A stretch of 64,000 nucleotides of DNA, taken from positions 26,458,376 through 26,522,375 of the forward strand of contig NC_092567.1 in the NCBI RefSeq assembly GCF_037975245.1, given 5' to 3'. Both the position numbers and the translations under genes were made by a program. Of the stretch, positions 49,901-60,013 are shown one piece after another. The notes under the pieces are model-generated. The model was not told the DNA's origin. It saw nothing but the letters and a program-made list of their open reading frames with translations, and searched no databases. Numbering within the stretch: position 1 is the first letter of the stretch; the number at the start of each line of letters is the position of its first letter. This stretch comes from Apostichopus japonicus (taxonomy: Eukaryota; Echinodermata; Holothuroidea; Aspidochirotida; Stichopodidae).

Positions 49901-51594
49901 CTGAATATTAAATGTCGTAACTAATAAAGTTGATAATAACTTATCTATGGCTTACATCCACCCATTGATTAGCAAGTAATTCGGTTCCAAAACTTGTCGA
50001 TCTCAGTCATAACACGCTAGCCTCAAATGTTAAATGCTTAACTTGACTATAACATGTGCGATATACGTGGAATTTTATGTCTTCTGATGGTCAGATGAGC
50101 GTTTCAATATCAGGCAAATCTTTTGAAAGTCAGTCTCCACATTTCAATGTTCCACTTTCCCTACTCTAAAAAACTAAACGAAACACCCACATGTGATAAC
50201 TTCGCTTCGTATCATGTTTTATCTAACATTCATTTAAAAGATATAAAGTTTCAGTAAATTTGCATTAATTCCTTTCAAAAAAGGCCTTCGTGTTTGGTTT
50301 CTCCTTAATTAGAAACATAATATGTAAGATGTTGTTGTCTGAATATGTTAATTACAATTATGGCTTGGCAATAACATGATCTTCATTATTTTTATCAAAC
50401 TATTCTCAGAACTATTACAGATTGTTTTTTTATTGTGAAACTAAACACAGTTATCTGCTGATAATGAAGCAGATGGTGTGTATCTAGATATAGGTGGGAT
50501 CAATTAATATTTAAGGCCTTCCTCAGAAGATGATTTATAGATATAGGTGGGATCAAGTAATATATAGGGCCCCTTCTCAGAAGATGGTTTATAGATATAG
50601 GTAGGATCAAGTAATATTTAGGGCCATCCTCAGAAGATGATTTATATATATATAGGTGGGATTAATTAATATTTAGGGCCTTCATCAGAAGATGGTTTAT
50701 AGATATAGTTGGGATCAAGTAATATTTAGGGCCTTCCTCAGAAGTTAACTAATAGATATAGGTGGGATCAAGTAATATTTAGGGCCTTTCTCAGAAGTTA
50801 ATTAATAGATATAGGTGGGATCAAGTAATATTTAGGGCCTTTCTCAGAAGATGGTTTATATATATAGGTGGGATCACTTAATATTAATGGCCTTCCTCAG
50901 AAGATGGTTTATAGATGTAGTTGGGATCAAATAATATTTAGGGCCTTTCTCAGAAGTTAATTAATAGATATAGGTGGGATCAAGTAATGTTTAGGGCCTT
51001 TCTCAGAAGTTAATTAATAGATATAGGTGGGATCACTTAATATTAATGGCCTTCCTCAGAAGATGGTTTATAGATATAGTTGGGATCAAATAATATTTAG
51101 GGCCTTTCTCAGAAGTTAATTAATAGATATAGTTGGGATCAAATAATATTTAGGGCCTTTCTCAGAAGATGGTTTATATATATAGGTGGGATCACTTAAT
51201 ATTAATGGCCTTCCTCAGAAGATGGTTTATAGATGTAGTTGGGATCAAATAATATTTAGGGCCTTTCTCAGAAGTTAATTAATAGATAAAGGTGGGATCA
51301 AGTAATGTTTAGGGCCTTTCTCAGAAGTTAATTAATAGATATAGGTGGGATCACTTAATATTAATGGCCTTCCTCAGAAGATGGTTTATAGATATAGTTG
51401 GGATCAAATAATATTTAGGGCCTTTCTCAGAAGTTGGTTTATAGATATAGTTGGGATCAAATAATATTTAGGGCCTCTCTCAGAAGTTAATTAATAGATA
51501 TAGGTGGGATCAAGTAATATTTAGGGCCTTTCTCAGAAGTTAATTAATAGATATAGGTGGGATCAAGTAATATTTAGGGCCTTCCTCAAAATAT

Positions 51595-51662
<68 letters not shown>

Positions 51663-52980
51663 TAACGCCGTATATTTAACTGATAGTTAAACAAGTGGAA
51701 GACAGAAACATAAATATCTGTCTCCCTCTTCCCAACTCCTCGAGTCTTACGTCTACACACATTCCCTTTAACTGTCGAATATTCTTCTACTATAGTGTGG
51801 AATTTTAGAAATTTAGGAATTTAACGCAAACTAGTAGATAGAATCTCGCAGATTATCATCAGCAGAATGTCGGTTCTCATGCATGTGTAGAAGCACATTG
51901 CATAATTATTCCTATTTTCATCTATACCTCTGATAGGGCATTTCGTGATGGTCGAGAGTGATATTATTAATTTCCATCAAGGGTACACTTTGTACTTACT
52001 TTGTAGCTGAAAACCTTGATGCAAAATAGCCACCGGGCACTTGTGTTATTATGTAGCCCCAGAAAAATGAGCTGTGAATGAAACCTATAGTGTGTGGATC
52101 CCAATGAAATTCAGGACTCTGTTGAAGAGAAGAAACGTAAAGTTTATAACTAGAACACGAAACATAGAGGTAGTTTTAAAATTCTAAAAGAGAAAAGAAA
52201 AAGATATCGTCTTGAAAGTAGGTTAAAGTTGATTAACGTAAAGACTATGCGAATGAATCCGACATACTTATAGTATTGTAGCTGATGTTGTTTATTGTGT
52301 ATGGTGACCCTTACACCCAAATATCCACAGTTGTATCGACTCCTTCATTTTGAGGTTCAGTCGATGCCAGTGATTTATCTGACTCGACTCGATTCATTGA
52401 TTCAAGTCACTACTATATGGGGAATCCTCATAAGCTGCTTCTATAGTCACTTTGGTTTTTAGAAATGTAATGAATTAGTGGGACTGAGTGTACTAAAGGG
52501 AAGTTGTCCAGGGGGAGGGGGAGGGGGGGCTATGGCTTAGACATCGGATTTTTAACTCATAAGGATATCGTCTTAATAAAACATGGTTTATACGATCATG
52601 ATGCACGCTACTAATTTAAAAAGAAAGCAACAAAATTCAACATTTTTATTTTATCTGACGGCAAACTCCCTGTTTTACTCACAATTTCGTGTTCATGACC
52701 TCCAGTGTGTAACGTCTCATTTTGAGTCATCGGCCCAATAGCTACTCCCAAGTTACATCTAATAGCGAATGAGATCATTAGTCCACAACATGTCATAATA
52801 CTAAGAACATATCTCTTTGGGCATTGTTGGCAACACATCGGTCCTATCGGTCGCTCCCACCATGACGTTGGAGTAGCTTCGAGCGAATCTGTTACCATGG
52901 TTCCGGTATCTAAATCTAACGGATACTTTGAACTGCCATCACTTTCTACTAACATAATCTCATCTTCACGAGCTCTGGAA
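33915..52980 (-). CDS. VGLUT: Vesicular glutamate transporter (SLC17A6/7/8-type), 11 coding exons
   Basis: Proton- and membrane-potential-driven loader of glutamate into synaptic vesicles, major facilitator superfamily, 12 membrane helices. Coding exons in transcript order: 52980-52683, 52118-52000, 46092-45978, 45549-45462, 42275-42189, 40813-40674, 37978-37829, 36315-36183, 35718-35608, 35114-34987, 34268-33915. All junctions are GT..AG and every split codon closes. From ATG at 52955 the protein is 565 residues, normal for the family. Residues aligned by motif to the essential ones of mammalian VGLUT2 are present: Arg66 (IRCNLG), His106 ([11 protein letters not shown]), Arg162 and Glu169 (RILQGLIEG), Arg299 ([12 protein letters not shown]). 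The cytosolic tail is Gly/Tyr/Asn-rich and ends acidic. The frame is open from the first exon's acceptor to ATG 52955, so an extra upstream coding exon is possible; none was found. SLC17A5 (sialin) is the alternative but fits less well. Confidence 0.95.
34987..35114 (-). CDS. VGLUT: VGLUT coding exon 10
   Basis: Helix 11 region with the strongly conserved [20 protein letters not shown], then [11 protein letters not shown]. Donor GTAAGA, phase 0 exit. Confidence 0.95.
35608..35718 (-). CDS. VGLUT: VGLUT coding exon 9
   Basis: Helices 9-10: [19 protein letters not shown], then [15 protein letters not shown]. Donor GTACGT. Confidence 0.95.
35918..36149. repeat. About 58-bp tandem repeat, four units, in a VGLUT intron
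   Basis: Degenerate units contain GATCCACATTTAAC, CCTGTCCC, TTATAAATCAAGAA. It lies between coding exons 8 and 9. Confidence 0.8.
36183..36315 (-). CDS. VGLUT: VGLUT coding exon 8
   Basis: Helix 8 and following loop: [28 protein letters not shown], then VRKLFNCG. Donor GTAAGT. Confidence 0.95.
36684..37275. repeat. 42-bp tandem repeat, about 14 units, in a VGLUT intron
   Basis: Each unit has ACCATGGATACCCTACCAGG followed by GTAATACTTCCCTTTAACTA. Units differ by single bases. The unit contains a small inverted repeat TACCCT..AGGGTA. Because 42 is a multiple of 3, a long artefactual frame appears on the minus strand. Confidence 0.96.
37829..37978 (-). CDS. VGLUT: VGLUT coding exon 7
   Basis: Loop end [14 protein letters not shown] and helix 7 with [12 protein letters not shown] (Arg299), then PVYFEEVF. 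Exactly 50 codons, phase 0 at both ends. Confidence 0.95.
38303..38548. repeat. About 105-bp tandem repeat, two units plus a partial
   Basis: CACGAGGGGGTTTTATTC / AACGAGGGGGTTTTATTC marks two units. A third, shorter copy starts at the ATAAGCATGCGTAGGCTATC box, which occurs three times. Confidence 0.92.
40173..40378. repeat. (TA)n microsatellite
   Basis: About 205 bp of TA dinucleotides with a few interruptions such as TAGGTA. It lies just left of a hammerhead-like segment. Confidence 0.95.
40379..40528 (+). mobile_element. Penelope-like terminal repeat fragment
   Basis: A 150-bp non-repetitive island between two TA arrays. It holds the hammerhead-like motif at 40461-40505 and a palindrome CTAGTGTTCCACTAG at 40507-40521. 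The combination of hammerhead motif, short island and flanking TA microsatellites is compatible with a Penelope-like retroelement or a derived non-autonomous element. No reverse transcriptase or GIY-YIG coding sequence is present. Confidence 0.5.
40461..40505 (+). ncRNA. Hammerhead ribozyme-like motif
   Basis: The core follows the hammerhead scheme. Stem I is AGTTGT (40461-40466) paired with ACAACT (40500-40505), six perfect pairs. Then come CTGATGA (40467-40473), stem II CGC..GCG with loop TCAAC, GAAA (40487-40490), and stem III CTC/GAG. The candidate cleavage site is after the GTT triplet at 40499. The pair next to the core in stem II is U-U instead of the usual G-C, and the stem III loop is tiny, so cleavage may need a dimer. 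It is antisense to VGLUT, inside the intron between exons 5 and 6. Confidence 0.65.
40529..40599. repeat. (TA)n microsatellite
   Basis: About 70 bp of pure TA repeats directly right of the hammerhead-bearing island. Confidence 0.95.
40674..40813 (-). CDS. VGLUT: VGLUT coding exon 6
   Basis: Helix 6 ([20 protein letters not shown]) and the start of the large cytosolic loop ([13 protein letters not shown]). Donor GTACGT, phase 0 exit. Confidence 0.95.
41170..41310. repeat. Dispersed repeat, family shared with 25040-25160
   Basis: ACGGTTACAGTCTCGATGTA, a G-run, and TTTCGTACCCAGGCTCTATC align in order with the copy near 25.1 kb. Confidence 0.7.
42189..42275 (-). CDS. VGLUT: VGLUT coding exon 5
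   Basis: Helix 5 region: [19 protein letters not shown], then GWPSVFYVF. Phase 1 at both ends, donor GTAAGT. Confidence 0.95.
45027..45393. mobile_element. hAT-type MITE in a VGLUT intron
   Basis: The left end CAGGGTTCCCTTACTT and the right end (reverse complement CAGGGGTTCCCTAACTT) are terminal inverted repeats of hAT style. They are flanked by 8-bp near-identical target duplications, CTATTGAG (45019-45026) and CTATAGAG (45394-45401). The interior has C-run plus ATGCACGAACC tandem units near 45043-45105 and no coding sequence. It ends about 70 bp from VGLUT exon 4. Confidence 0.88.
45462..45549 (-). CDS. VGLUT: VGLUT coding exon 4
   Basis: Encodes the family signature [20 protein letters not shown] and then SKLATIAFS. 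Donor GTAGGG is weaker than the others. Phase 1 exit. Confidence 0.95.
45978..46092 (-). CDS. VGLUT: VGLUT coding exon 3
   Basis: Helices 3 and 4, with LNMWIP and [10 protein letters not shown] (Arg162, Glu169). Donor GTAAGT directly after the Glu codon, phase 0. Confidence 0.95.
46325..46510. repeat. Dispersed repeat, family shared with 56030-56210
   Basis: GGACTTGAACAAAGGCG, AAGAATCACCAC, AGAAGAATTATATTGTTAAG and GGTGTCCTCCG appear in the same order at 56030-56210. A direct repeat of about 48 bp with GTGCGCGCATGTATGC precedes it at about 46240-46318. Confidence 0.7.
46891..46981. repeat. (CA)n(TA)n compound microsatellite
   Basis: About 40 bp of CA with CG interruptions runs directly into about 50 bp of TA. 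Confidence 0.95.
50480..51598. repeat. 53-bp satellite-like array with higher-order structure, in a VGLUT intron
   Basis: About 21 units of the type GATATAGGTGGGATCAAGTA, ATATTTAGGGCC, TTTCTCAGAAG plus a variable AT-rich end. Distinct unit variants recur in blocks: the AGATGTAGTTGGGATC variant lies at 50913 and 51231, 318 bp apart, equal to six units. Confidence 0.95.
51599..51660. repeat. (TA)n microsatellite
   Basis: About 62 bp of TA directly continuing the end of the 53-bp array, where a unit's GGTTTATATATA end has expanded. Confidence 0.95.
52000..52118 (-). CDS. VGLUT: VGLUT coding exon 2
   Basis: Helix 2 with [19 protein letters not shown], including the conserved His106. Donor GTAAGT, leaves a phase-2 split codon (AA|A). 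The next intron is about 5.9 kb and carries a 53-bp satellite-like array. Confidence 0.95.
52683..52980 (-). CDS. VGLUT: VGLUT coding exon 1 (first visible)
   Basis: Acceptor TTTTCTTTTACAG before 52980, donor GTGAGT after 52683. It encodes the cytosolic N-terminus, LPKRY-like CPKRYV, helix 1 with IRCNLGVAI and the start of the luminal loop (GGHEHEI). ATG at 52955. Eight in-frame codons lie before it (SRAREDEI), so the true start may be further upstream. Confidence 0.93.
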
Positions 52981-54322
52981 CTGTAAAAGAAAATGAAACC
53001 AAAATCTGATAATTACTGAAGTGGTAAAATCTTGTTAAAAAAGAGGTGACTGTGATGCCACTTGAGGTATACACAGCACTATCACGTGATTCAGTATAGT
53101 TTTCATTGATAATATCTATATAAACATGGCATAAGGATGGTGATTAAAGATAACATACATGACATGTTCTAAAACAGCGATTCTAACTTTGGCCAAGCAG
53201 CTTACACCCACCTAACACCCTTAGGCAACTAACACCCACTACCACCCACATGTGATTTGGCCAATGTGCGTTATTTTAGTATCGTAGATATCGAAATATC
53301 TAGAGATACAATTTTCTGTCAACCTGTCCTACAAATTATCAACCTGTTATTCACCGCAGAAGACCGTTTTATGAATAAAATACTTTCAGTGTTATTCTAA
53401 CACCAAAAACCAGTGTACCAGTGGATGTCCGTTGCATATTATTTTAATATTCAAATAATCAGTTCATGTTGCTAACAGAAAATAGTTCGAACCACTTATG
53501 GACTCTGTGTAGGTTTCATTGATAAACCAATGGGGAGGGGGTGGGTTAGGGGAGGGGACATGAAGCAAATTTCCGGTACACATATACTCTATAACATACA
53601 TATACACACATACACACATAAACCCATGAACCCTACCATTTCGGTAAAATGAATAGTTATAGCTATAATCCATATCGACTTCCCGTTAATTTCTTTTCAG
53701 TTTGGCCTAGATTCCTTCAATGTTGTTTAATGTTAACTTCCGAGCATATCATTATCATTAAGGAGACATACGACTAATCTTGTCAACTGCTCATTCAATA
53801 ATATACTCACTGCTCAGTACAAGCTCTAAATTCTAATAATTATTCCTAAACTGTGACATAATCTTCATCCGTCTTGAGGCAATGCTAAAAGAATTAAACT
53901 TGTTTAGGTTGCTTTCGAAATTAATAAAAAAGAAAGAAAGAAAAAAATCAAAGGAAAAGTTAAAACAGAATTTTAACCCTAAAAAAAAACAACAATCCCA
54001 AAAATTGGTCGTATTCTAGATCGCTTTAAGGTATAAAAAATCCGTCTGGTCTAATTTCAACAATTTAATCCGTTTTTATCTATTCATGCCGTTAACGCCA
54101 TGGCTGACACGTTCTAATAACTAAGTCTTAAGCCCTGGACAGGATTATATTCTTATCATTTCTTCGTTAGAACTAATCTCCCCAAATAATCTGTTTCCAG
54201 GCAGTTTATATCGACGATCAATTCAAATAATTTCCCTTGTGCATTGGCAAACTCTCCCACACACAAAAATATAAGTACTTCGTAGACAACATCCGAAAAT
54301 CTTTCGTTTCTTATACTACATG

Positions 54323-54323
<1 letters not shown>
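52981..54323. other. Upstream flank or 5' intron of VGLUT, no exon seen
   Basis: AT-rich sequence. No short exon with start codon and suitable phase could be singled out on the minus strand. A G-rich run lies near 53534-53558. Confidence 0.45.

Positions 54324-54374
<51 letters not shown>
54324..54374. repeat. (TA)n microsatellite
   Basis: About 51 bp of pure TA/AT repeat. Confidence 0.95.
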
Positions 54375-54376
<2 letters not shown>

Positions 54377-55119
54377 CGTCTGAGCTTGTAACCTTTGACC
54401 GTCTTTCTATGTCACAGGTGTGTAAAGTCATTGTACAGAGGAGAAATATATATGCGTCTTAAAGTATTACCCTGATATGGATTAATTTTATGAAGCACGT
54501 ATATACCAATCATGTCTTTTATTTTAAAGATAAATGATAAACTTTAGTGCATGATTTAAGCATGATTTTCGGAGTGACTGTATTGTTAAGATAGCTAAGA
54601 TCGTGCCTTCGTATCTTCTAAAATATCTCTGTAGTGGGTTTGGTGCAATGCTTTTCCAAGTAGATTTCAAACTTTCTTCTACTTTTACCTTTCTCTATAC
54701 CATACAAACAGAAGCAAATCATATTATTTTAGTTAGCAAGAAAAACTGCACTTTTATTTTGATATCTTTCAAAGATTAAAACACTAAAAAAAAACACTCG
54801 CCAGACATGCTTGGGTTTTAAATATTTATTTCACAATATGCCGCAATATTGTGCATTTAATTGTCAATTTTATGCTGAACGAGTAATGCATGCTCGAGGA
54901 CCAATCATTGACGCTCTATTAAGCAAGAGTTCAATGGAAAGACATGATAATGCATGTAAACAGTGTACACAATCATTAACATAATTAAGTGTCTTTGCTT
55001 AATATGCCCGAGAAATACAGCGAAATACAGAACCAAAGAAAATTGAGCTCGTGGTGACGGGGGGGGGGGGGTGGGTCTTTGATCGATGATATGTTCTTTG
55101 TGTTTTTTGTCTTTGTTTG

Positions 55120-55245
55120 ACTGAATAAAGGCTTGCATAATATCTGAATATATCATAATATCTGAATAAATCATAATATCTGAATAAAGGTTTGCATAAT
55201 ATCTGAATAAATCATAATATCTGTATAAAGGCTTGCATAATATTT
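55120..55245. repeat. Short tandem repeat, ATAATATCTGAATA units
   Basis: AATCATAATATCTGAATAAA-type 18-bp units alternate with AGGCTTGCATAATATCTG. About seven degenerate units. Confidence 0.85.
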
Positions 55246-55299
55246 CCACAACGAACTGGTCATTCGTTTGAAAGATGTGGCGGCTTAAAAAAATGAAAA

Positions 55300-55400
55300 C
55301 ATAATCATCGTCAACGTCATCGTCATCTTCATCATCGTCGTCGTCGTCGTCAACGTCAACGTTATCGTTATCGTCATCGTCTTCGTAATCGTCATCATAC
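55300..55400. repeat. GTC/ATC trinucleotide-rich microsatellite
   Basis: About 100 bp of CGTCAT, CGTCGT and CGTTAT triplets. It produces an Asp-rich artefactual frame on the minus strand. Confidence 0.88.
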
Positions 55401-56029
55401 TGAGAATTAATATAGCAACCACCACGAAATGACACTTAAAAGACCAACAGACACATCACATGTTGCGTTTCACTATTAAGAACAAATAACCAAAGGTCTT
55501 GTGTACTTTTGCTTCCCTTACATCACTTAAGATAACAAACCAGTGTCTATTTTTGATTTTTGTTTATCGATCATTAAACTACCAATCAATAGTCTCCATT
55601 CTCCAGGAAATGATGACCAAGTTGAACTGAAATTGCTTGCAATTAATCAATATTTCAATTTCCTCTCATTCTGGAAATTATGAATGTATATTCCTTATTA
55701 CGTCACCATCAAATTTGTTTCAGTTAATTGGACAAAAATGAAGTAGGCATACCAGTCTTAATTATCAACGGTAAACAAGAAACTCTTATCAATAATTTAA
55801 AAAAAAGCTCTAAGTTTTAAAGTGAACAAAGTAAATAGTCATTCAACCTGTTGTGTACTGTAACATTAACTAATCAATGGCATTTTACATATATGCTGTT
55901 TATACAGTTATCTGTGAAATGATATTTTGATTTTTCGTAACATATATACAATGATAGAAACTAACCGGTGACTTTAATTTCGAGACATGTCTTTGTGTGC
56001 GAGTGTGTGAGTGCATTTGTTTTGTGTTC

Positions 56030-56210
56030 TGACAGAGGACTTGAAAAACGAATTGCAAGTCCTCACTCAAAAGGATCACCACGGCCTAAGAAGAATTCTA
56101 TATGTTAAGGGGTATATCGTTAATGATAGGGTCCATGGCTTTAAAGAATGAATACAAAAATGGGGTCCTCAGTGTGAATCTGAATCACACCTGTACGGGT
56201 GTGTTACAGA
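56030..56210. repeat. Dispersed repeat, family shared with 46325-46510
   Basis: GGACTTGAAAAACGAATTGC, AAGGATCACCACGGCC, AGAAGAATTCTATATGTTAAG and GGGGTCCTCAG parallel the copy in the VGLUT intron. Confidence 0.7.
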
Positions 56211-56414
56211 AGAAATATTTCAAAGGTACTTTCAAAGGTACAAAATATTTCTTCGGTCCACCTGCGATAGAAATGATGTAAAAATATGTTTCTATTAATA
56301 CTTATGTTATTATTATTTTATGTTAAGGAAATATAAATGTTCTGTTTTTCACACTGCCAGTAGTGCGTACGCTTCTTAAAGTATGTGTGTGCTATTCAGT
56401 GCTACAAGGGAGAC

Positions 56415-57085
56415 TATTAGTATGAATACGAGTATAGCAGTATGAGTTTGAGTATAACCGTATGAGTATGAGTATAACTGTATGAGTGTGAGCACAACAA
56501 CATTAGTATGAGTACATCATCATGAGTATGAGTACAGCAATACGAGTATGAGTACAACATCATGAGTATGAGTACAGCAATACGAGTATGAGTACAGCAA
56601 TACGAGTATGAGTACAACAGCATGAGTATGAGTACAGCAATACGAGTATGAGTAAAACAGCATGAGTATGAGTACAGCAATACGGGTATGAGTACAAGAG
56701 CATGAGTATGAGTACAACAGCATGAGTATGAGTAAAACGTTATGTTGACGAGTACAACAGTATCAGTACGAGTACAACAATATGGGTATCAGTATCACAG
56801 TATGAGTATCATATATGTTGTTGCACTTGGTACTCATTTTTTATACTCGTACCTATGCTGTTGTTCTCGCACACATGCTGTCGCACAGGGTCCTCATGCT
56901 TTTAAACTCGTACCCATGATGTTGTACACGTACCCATGATGTTGTACACGTACTCATGCTGTTGTTCTCACACACATTCTGTCGCACTGTTGTTCTCGTA
57001 CATATGTTGTTGCACTGGGTACTGATGATTTTATACTCGTACCCATGCTGTTGTACACCAACTCATGCTTTTGTACTTATACAAC
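56415..57085. repeat. Minisatellite with inverted halves, about 20-bp units
   Basis: From about 56415 to 56810 units read GAGTATGAGTACAACA/GCA. From about 56818 to 57085 they read in the opposite sense (TGCTGTTGTACTCGTAC, CATGATGTTGTACACGTAC). The whole region could fold back on itself. Confidence 0.88.
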
Positions 57086-59433
57086 AAGTCTATAGTTCAA
57101 TATATTCGTATTCTTTTGAATTTTATTCCACAGATTTCGTACAATTCAAATCTCAAATATACATTTTTTTTATTTAGGCTTATTTTCTTGACGTAGAATC
57201 ATGCAAACCAAAGACTGTGCTTAGAGTAAGATGATTCGAAATATTACTCTATGGCCTCTTTCCAACCGTACTTCATTTCGGGGAAACTTTGGCAAATTCG
57301 TGCACCATTTCGTCTGTCTTCATACGTTTTATTATTATTTTTTTTAAATCATGATATTTTGAGAGATGATTTTCTCAAACAAAATGCAATATTTGCCCCA
57401 AATTACCCCCTAAACGGTGGCTTAAGGCTAGCATATGGGCGAGCATGTTCTCATGCTAATTGGGGATCCGTGATAGGTTACAAGTAAAAAGTTAAACTAT
57501 AAGCTTCGCAAGTCGTCCATCTTACGGCAATTCTCGGTTATAGGTTTCAAAAGGATATCCTTCATTCGGTCACCATTTCCAAGGATTAAGACTCTTGTTT
57601 AACTTAAATATCCGCTGGTGATGTATTGGTGACGTTCACGTGATACCCAGTTACCTTGAGAACACTTACGAGTGAAATAAGTATAGACAAATAAAGATGA
57701 TATTGATATAGGTCTCCTTACACCATCTTCTTCTTCTTCTTCATGATTTTTTGTTTGGTAATTTTACCGAACCTATCAGATGGTAGACTAGTCACCGTAA
57801 CCATGTAATTAGTCATTAAGAAACCCTCCTATTTTATTTACAAAATTTAGGTTAATGAACATGAATTATTCATTTTAGTCAGGTCTGAATATCTTGTCGT
57901 CCAGATAATAGACTTTCTTACAATATGACTTTAGAAACACATTTCATTTTGTTATGTTGTAGACCTTAAAAATCTACTGCTGTAAACACAGATTCTAGCT
58001 AATGTTAGACACAGTTAAGTTCTGAGAATGAAACGTTAAACATCTGTCGTTCATCAATTAAAGTGACTGGAAAATAAGTCTAATGCATAATAACATTAAT
58101 TAAGACCTGCACCGAGGAGCCGACGTCATCATCCGTTGTAGCCTTAAAGGAGCATTCAGTACGTATCAACAATATAGTTTGCACATGCTGATGAATAAGC
58201 TTACCATGCATTAGCTAATAATCAAGAATTGCATTTAAATTTAATTAGATACATTTCTTCTCATTGGTCAGTCCTCATTACGGGTCTTAACAAAACTATA
58301 TAATATGTCCCACAGATGTATTGTTTATTCGGTGATAACATGAAAAACGGTTACTTTTCGCAACAATATACATTTAACGTTAGGAAGTAGTGGCATTAAC
58401 CCGTAGCCAAAGAGAACTTAATACCTGACAGGTCGAAGTTAATATGGGATATGTTTGAATATGGGATATATATATGTATTCTGCTTTATTACAGACTAGA
58501 GCTCATTACATGACTATATACCTCTTGTGATTCATATGATGATAGCCTGATTGAACACCATGTGCACTGTTCTATCTCATTGGGAAGACGAAAAATTCGG
58601 TATCAATTTATTTTCCCATCTAAGACTGTCACAGTTGAGTGATCGTCAACCAAGGAGTGTGAAAACAATTTCCAACGGGTATTCTCTTTTACGCCTGCGA
58701 AATTTATGTGTGAACTTCGGTAATCTACGGTATCTTTTAATGAACATTGTTTCATTATCGTATACTATGTTAGATATCTGAATGGATTACTCATCTTAGA
58801 CTGGTTTATCTAAGGATTCGTTGGACTTGCTGTTATTTAGAAGGCAATACAAAGGATCAACATATAAGCTTTATTCATATCCTGATGTATAATCACTTTT
58901 CAAAGTAGCAAAATCAACATAAAAATACTGAACACTGGCAGACGCTAATTATTGTATGTATCAGTGCAGCAGTGACGTCACTTTTGCTTGTTTCATGCTT
59001 ACGATTCGAAAACTATTATATCTCACAGCATAAGGGATGACAAGAAAACTCTTTATATTCTTAGAGTTTATTCCTTTTGTCTAAAGTTATACACGAATAT
59101 ACTGTTGTTAAAAATATTATCAAATGTTTCCAATGTTTTCAGAGGTTCATTTTGTGATTTTTTTCTTTGTTTTACGACATAATTTACGATATAGTTTTCG
59201 ACGTAGTTAATTATTCTGTCTTTAATGGTATTCACAAAAGTCGATAAATTCGTGTATTCGTTCGAACTTGATAAGTGATACAGAGGGTCACGTAAGAAGT
59301 GAATAAAACTTAGATCTGTCCGACACCGTGTGCTGTTATCCCCTGTTTGACAACTATACGAGAAAATATCGAAAAGAGAACAAGTGGTGTTATTCCGTCT
59401 GAAATGGTTGTCCGAAAAAACAAAGACTTTTTT
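57086..59433. other. No gene or repeat recognised
   Basis: AT-rich unique-looking sequence. A CTT-rich run lies near 57728-57745 and a perfect TGACGTCA at 58973-58980. Short open frames here have no family signature. Confidence 0.45.
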
Positions 59434-59819
59434 GGTTAAAGTTAAAGTTGAAGGTTTACAGTCTTGTATGAGGCTAATGCCTCCTCACATGACTTAACAA
59501 CTTAACCCCTGGTCATTGGTAACTTGTCACACCCACACACCAAAGTGTGCACAATTCAATCAATCTCTTCTGGGGCACCACAGTGCACCACAACCACGTG
59601 TCCCCGGGGGACTTCCCATAGGGTGCAGCCACAAACCGGCGCACGCAACTATATTTACAAGTTACCTCGCAGGTCCCCATTTATACACCTGGGTGAAGAG
59701 AGGCAATGGAGATAAAGCGCCTTGCCAAAGGACACAACGCAATGATCTGGCCAGGGCTCGAACCTGTAATCCTTAGATCACAAGTCCACTGCCTTAACCA
59801 CTTGACCACAACGCCCTCC
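59434..59819 (-). mobile_element. tRNA-derived SINE
   Basis: Read on the minus strand from 59819, the head is tRNA-like: an A-box-like GTGGTCAAGTGGTT (about 59796-59809) and a B box GGTTCGAGCCC (about 59754-59764), the two internal promoter elements of RNA polymerase III. A non-tRNA body of about 250 bp follows, including GGTGTATAAATGGGGACCTG, and an AACTTTAACTTTAACC tail. The length of about 385 bp fits a SINE. Family not identified. Confidence 0.82.
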
Positions 59820-59918
59820 TAAGGTTTGGTAAGTTCGGCTGGAGAGTACTGGTCAGTTGAAACAATTTCAAATACTAATAATACCTCTCTAAACTGTCCT
59901 CCAATATCATGCATGCAT

Positions 59919-60013
59919 CAAAGCACTCGTATTGACAGTATGAACAGTTGCTAACCTTTATATGATAGAAACATGATATTCATACTGCTCATACTGACAA
60001 AACGAGTGCTTTT
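59919..60013. repeat. 95-bp hairpin with about 29-bp arms
   Basis: The left arm CAAAGCACTCGTATTGACAG pairs with the right arm, whose reverse complement starts AAAAGCACTCGTTTTGTCAG. Arms continue to TATGAACAG / TATGAGCAG. The loop is about 36 bases. A second small hairpin, TGTCCC-AAACT-GGGACA, follows at about 60049-60065. Confidence 0.75.

Noticed and set aside
54905-55435. 176-residue Asp-rich frame on the minus strand
   Set aside because: Spans the GTC/ATC microsatellite, the ATAATATCTGAATA repeat and a G-run; no family motif.
56417-56723. Frames with YSYCCTHTRIAVLIL-type repeats
   Set aside because: Minisatellite translation.
59753-59819. tRNA gene
   Set aside because: The A and B boxes are there, but the sequence continues into a SINE body and lacks a proper acceptor stem closure; called a SINE.
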